The notes below the pieces were generated by a model that saw only the letters and a list, made by a program, of their open reading frames with translations, ran no database searches and had not been told where the DNA came from. Of a stretch of DNA of 64,000 nucleotides, positions 60,444 to 64,000 are shown in pieces. Position 1 is the first letter of the stretch; each line of letters starts with the position of its first letter. A program made the position numbers and the translations under genes. This DNA comes from Punctularia strigosozonata HHB-11173 SS5 (lineage: Eukaryota; Basidiomycota; Agaricomycetes; Corticiales; Punctulariaceae): assembly GCF_000264995.1 (NCBI RefSeq), contig NW_006767434.1, positions 1,655,290 to 1,719,289 of the forward strand. The letters are read 5' to 3'.

Positions 60444-61074
60444 GCGACGGTCGCGGGGCCTCGGGTATGCCGCCCGATGGCCTCCAGGACCAGAGTGCAG
60501 GTCCTACAGGCAGCATTTCCCTCCACGCACTCGAAGGAGGTTGCACTATTCCCCGACCCTCGCACGCTCCCCCCCACCCCACCCCCACCCCTCTCTCATC
60601 AAAAAGCACGGAAGATGAGCCGATCGGAGCGAGCCTGAATCTTTTGACCCACAGACCTCGTCACGGCCAGCCGTACACGCGGATGGGAAGAACGACGCCG
60701 ACGATGTTGAATGGTCGTCGTCGGGGCTCTTCTTCCTGCATATCTCCGCTTGGGTGTCGCTCGGAGATGAACGCTGTCGGTGGCGGGATTCGACAACGAT
60801 CATCCATTGGCATGGACGGGGTTTTTTGGCGTCGAAGAGGGACAGGGTTGCTGTGCCAGGTCAGGTCGAGAGCGGGACGCTGCGATCGCCTGGTCCTTCG
60901 CTGGTAGCCCAACTCCACAGCCCACGTCAGTGCGCCGGCATACAGTACGAGATGTTTGGTACGTTCTCGCGTTTTCAGAACATTGGCCCACTAGCTCATT
61001 CGCTCGCTTGAATGTCTTTCGCAGGCCGAGTTCGGGACGCCGCGCTCGATTGGGCATCTCGACTGCGTGTTACA

Positions 61075-61606
61075 TCAAAAACTCGAAAAAAATCGCAAAA
61101 ATCGAAATCCCCCCCAAAAAAAAGGCTCGATGAATTGGGATCGTGGTTTAGGGATTGGCTTAAATAGATCGTAGATAGTCGTACATAGATATTTGTGACG
61201 CGTGGACATTGAGTTACTCGCTAACGCTTCTAACGCTTCTTTCCTTTCTAGCTTCCAGCTGCCGTGGTCTGGTCCTCCCTGGTTGTCCCCTGGTCTCCTG
61301 GTCTCATGGTCCCCCGGTCCCTGGTCTTCAAGTTCAAGGCCTCCCAGAATAGGATTGCCAGCGCCTGTCGCTGGTGATTCGGCAGCCGGCCTCTTCGTGG
61401 CCTGGGGGATTAGTACCCTTCGGGGGAAGCCAACGGCTGTTTCGCTCCTCGCATGTTTGCGAACGCTCTCAGTGATAGCAGGTGAGCGTCCATCGTCTTT
61501 CGCTTCCGGGCCTAAGTATTTCTTCAGCAATAATGTCGCCTTGATTTCACCCGTCTTGTGTTGAAAATCAGTGAGTGGTTGTTTTGCGTTCTTCGTTTTT
61601 ATGTCT
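61075..61606 (-). pseudogene. Possible remnant coding frame, origin unknown
   Basis: A frame of about 177 codons, open without a proper ATG start, reads TDFQHKTGEIKATLLLKKYL and GRSPAITESVRKHARSE, with a Gly/Asp/Pro-rich run encoded by the CCTGGT tract. The composition resembles a decayed ORF, perhaps transposon-derived, but no enzyme motif is visible and no terminal repeats were found. Confidence 0.2.
61264..61327. repeat. Imperfect GGTC(T/C)CC repeat tract
   Basis: A run of TGGTC/CTGGTC/CCTGGTT/CCCCGGTCC units over about 64 bp, strongly strand-asymmetric in C and T. Confidence 0.6.
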
Positions 61607-62737
61607 GCTGACCTTCACTTGCGAACTTGCAGGGATGTCTTAGACACTATCCCTATGGCACACTTTGCCGTTGTGCAACAGCGCTCCTTGTCACGGGTTG
61701 ACTGACTTCAAGCACAAGCCCCGCAACCGGTGCGAAGAGTCCACCAAGGACTCATGTGCTACTGGCGCATTGTCATTCTACCGTGAGTTGACCGATCGAC
61801 GTAGCTGGATGGTTCATACGTCTCGTCGTTCGTCACACGGTATTGTACGGTGTTCCATTGAGAGTGCATTTATCTCAGAGCATACCTGGTGCTTGCCGCA
61901 TTGAATCGACATGGGAGTAGAATCGTCAAGCAAAGTCCCAATGCGTGTAGCGTTCTACGACTGTAGTGTTCGTGTCGCCTAGGCATTTTCCACTTCGGAC
62001 GGAGCAACCCATCGGCGAGAGATTAGTACCGAGGCGAAGATGAGCTCAGACTGCTGGTGACAACGCACATCACGTCTTTCTCATGACCTGTGGTGCATTG
62101 TCTTGTCCATCTCACCTGTGATTGCACTTTTTCTGACAGCTCTTTCGTCCGTGATATCGTGACCGCTGCACTGAATTCATTTCCGCGACTCTGCCTACAT
62201 CATCGTCTACGATGTTCACTGTCATCTGTGGAACTATACTTGCACGCGAAGTGGTCGTGCCTTGGAAATTTCCTAACTTGGGTCCGAGCCATTTCTCTGC
62301 CTGTCTGTCCCTCGCTTCGACCCATGGTCCGTTAATCCGAGGACCTCCCACATGTCGGTCTCTCGAATGCTCCGAGTGAAGATCAGTACACTTGGCCTGC
62401 CGCCCTTGCAATTCCTCCGCTCTTGACATGGGAATGGCATTCCTGCTCATTCGGTGGGACTGTCATGTCCATTTCCAGATGGACAACACCATAATGTCGG
62501 TCGCAAGCTCTGGTATTATGCGGATCTTATGCGGAGGCCGAGTTCCGGTTCGTGTATATAAGGCATGGGCTGGTATCAGGTCAGACATCTGCAAAGCGAC
62601 CGTTGAGCAGAAACATCTCTTAACGTGAGCCTGCCGGTGTTCCTATTCCCCGTCGTCGATCTTATTGTCTCCAGGATTATCCATTCAACACCGCTGAAAT
62701 TTCCTCTACAAAGTAATCGGCACCAAATTCAACCGCA

Positions 62738-63062
62738 ATGGTGAGTGGCTTGTAGTAACCCATTTGTTTTGCCTAGTTGACCCTATTACCGTCAGGGTAC
62801 TCTGCGTCTCAGGAGCATCGTTCCCAACCAGGAGATCAAAGCATTCGTGAGCAAGTACTCTGGCGGGAATGACGAGTGGTTTGAGCTCCTCGGATACTTC
62901 GACGACAGCAAATCTTCGTGGTCGCGCAGCGGCTGGGAGGTTGTCGTCTTCGCGAACCAGTCTGGGTCGCAGCGCAAGGGTGTTTACCTTGAAATCGGTT
63001 CCAAGAAGATCGACATCACGTTCAAGGGGTTCGACCATGAGCTCGAGATTGTATACCTCTGA
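62738..63062 (+). CDS. Small beta-rich protein with an ATG-only first exon
   Basis: Exon 1 is only ATG (62738-62740), followed directly by a GTGAGT donor; exon 2 (62796-63062) starts GGTACTCTG. The 89-residue product has TLRLRSIVPNQEIKAFVSKY, WFELLGYFDDSKSS, GWEVVVFANQSGSQRKGVYL and KKIDITFKGFDHELEIVYL, a pattern of alternating strands. There is no signal peptide and no Cys. I do not recognise a family. The alternative is an internal start (the next Met is absent in exon 2), so the ATG-only exon is needed to begin the frame. A TATA box lies about 180 bp upstream. Confidence 0.6.
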
Positions 63063-63549
63063 TTACATGAAGCGAGTAGTATTCAAACCGTAGCTCGCGT
63101 AGCGTTGCATTGTGTCGTGTAGAACGAGGGATATGATTCCGAGTCAGCACTGGGCTGTCGAGATGATGATATATTCATTTGGTCGGTCGATGCCATCGCT
63201 AGAAAGTCTGCGCTCTGTAGATCTGTATCCCAGATCTCCGAATATAGTATCTGTAACACTTCCGGTCAGTCAAATCGCACGAGGTTCGCCAGTCTCGAGT
63301 CTCGATGCGTGCTCGTATGAGAACGTGCATTCTCATTGGCCTGAGGCGGGCCCGGTGCAAACATTTGCGCAGAACTCACGTAAGCATGGGCCCTTCCGTT
63401 AGTGCTACCGTGGCCATCGCTTCGATTCCATGTTCAGGATTGGCCATACATCTTTGCGTATGTGTTTACTGGCGGCGCAGCTATAAACTCATGTTACGTA
63501 GACTATCCTCGTGTGTGTAATGCTTCTGGGGGGCCGCTTTGGTCATGTA

Positions 63550-63563
63550 ACGGAGTACTCCGT
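63550..63563. repeat. Perfect 14-bp palindrome
   Basis: ACGGAGTACTCCGT reads the same on both strands. Such palindromes recur in some fungal genomes, but no function is assigned. Confidence 0.85.
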
Positions 63564-63591
63564 AGCTTAGCCGTAGAGTAAACTTAGAATG

Positions 63592-63610
63592 GTCGCGGCT
63601 CCGCCGCGAC
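63592..63610. repeat. Hairpin, 7-bp stem
   Basis: GTCGCGG and CCGCGAC flank a 5-base loop. Confidence 0.7.
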
Positions 63611-63630
63611 TGAGAAATCACAATGTTGAC

Positions 63631-63645
63631 GCGCCCGTTGGGCGC
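63631..63645. repeat. Hairpin, 6-bp stem
   Basis: GCGCCC and GGGCGC flank a 3-base loop. Confidence 0.7.
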
Positions 63646-63690
63646 CATATGGTCAAACCTTGCGTGCTTACCTCTACTCCCCGGGCGCCT

Positions 63691-63720
63691 GATATCTGAG
63701 ATATGATTATCTCTGATATC
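63691..63720. repeat. Imperfect 13-bp inverted repeat
   Basis: GATATCTGAGATA faces TATCTCTGATATC across 4 bases, with one mismatch. Confidence 0.7.
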
Positions 63721-63892
63721 TATGGCGTCTCGACTATAAAAACTCGATTGCACGCCTGTATCTACATTCATTCTTGCTATACTACCGGATCCTGCTCTGT
63801 TGCCTGCGAGGCGCGTCGTGACACCGCCACCGCCCGCCTCGCCCCCTTACGCTTAACTTACACTTTTTTGAGCACCCTAAGAGGTTAGTACA

Positions 63893-64000
63893 ATGCCTGT
63901 AGATACAGTAACCGACGCTACGCTACCGCGTACGTTGAGAAGTGGGACGATCCTACCGGACGTCCGAGTAGAGGGCAGACTGCCCAGAGATCGGCGCCAG
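63893..64000 (+). CDS. Possible gene start at the right edge
   Basis: Weak call. ATG at 63893 opens a frame (MPVDTVTDATLPRTLRSGTI) that runs to the end of the window without a stop. The CTATAAAAA box lies about 155 bp upstream. No family can be recognised from 36 codons. Confidence 0.2.
   Translation, partial: MPVDTVTDATLPRTLRSGTILPDVRVEGRLPRDRRQ

Larger units (their letters stand above)
60444..62737 (+). promoter_or_regulatory. Long non-coding stretch with TATA box of the next gene
   Basis: No convincing gene in about 2.3 kb. It holds a minus-strand open frame (see the entry at 61075) and a CCTGGT-like tract. TATATAAG at about 62555-62562 lies some 180 bp before the ATG at 62738. Several open frames at 60254-60907 are GC-driven. 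Confidence 0.45.
63063..63892. other. Intergenic region rich in inverted repeats
   Basis: No gene is seen. It contains a perfect 14-bp palindrome, two hairpins and a longer imperfect inverted repeat (entries below). CTATAAAAA at about 63734-63742 may be the TATA box of a gene at the right edge. Confidence 0.45.

Overview
This window is nuclear DNA of a filamentous basidiomycete, most likely an Agaricomycete. Almost every gene is broken by introns of about 45-80 nt with GTRNGT donors and CTRAY-like branch points, exons are GC-rich, and the gene set is fungal: fungalysin, Kre9-type secreted protein, DUF3605, GPATCH, Gem1/Miro, VPS45, Golgi GDPase. I see no bacterial, plasmid, viral or CRISPR features and no rRNA or tRNA gene. 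Thirty protein-coding genes are supported, plus two weak candidates; exon borders come from reading frame, splice signals and family knowledge, not from transcripts.

Layout, left to right. 1.4-5 kb: a large F-box-like protein with at least 13 exons. 5.2-8.4 kb: a nucleotidyltransferase-fold protein, then a head-to-head pair of respiratory-complex assembly factors, SDHAF1-like (complex II) and NDUFAF6-like (complex I). 9.5-13.5 kb: a DUF2235 hydrolase fused to WD40 repeats. 13.5-18.4 kb: AAGAB/Irc6-like adaptin-binding protein, F-box/WD40-like protein, MOB2. 19.2-21.4 kb: G-patch protein and a secreted Cys-rich repeat protein. 23-27.6 kb: VWA-domain protein and Gem1/Miro. 28-34 kb: F-box protein, Golgi GDPase (GDA1), and a tandem pair of CYSTM-like Cys-rich mini-proteins.

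34.8-42 kb: a multi-span membrane protein; VPS45, interrupted by an assembly gap with an 800-bp false-looking duplication; a GSKIP-like protein; an OGFr-domain protein. 42.4-51.2 kb: a secretory and membrane group of fungalysin M36 protease, Kre9/Knh1-like secreted protein, FMO-like flavoprotein with a signal peptide, and a KefB/NHE-type cation/H+ antiporter. 52.8-54.2 kb: a secreted Gly/Ala-rich protein built from three different modules, each tandemly duplicated, with Kex2-type sites. 54.6-63.1 kb: DUF3605 protein, arrestin-like protein, phosphopantothenoylcysteine decarboxylase, a lineage-specific protein and a small protein whose first exon is only the ATG. The right edge is an intergenic region rich in inverted repeats.

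Functional threads: mitochondrial biogenesis (SDHAF1, NDUFAF6, Miro), vesicle traffic (AAGAB, VPS45, arrestin-like), polarity signalling (MOB2), secretion, and F-box adaptors. The strongest candidates for undescribed biology are the DUF2235-WD40 protein, which has an NLR-like effector plus repeat layout without a NACHT domain, and the duplicated-module secreted protein at 52.8-54.2 kb.
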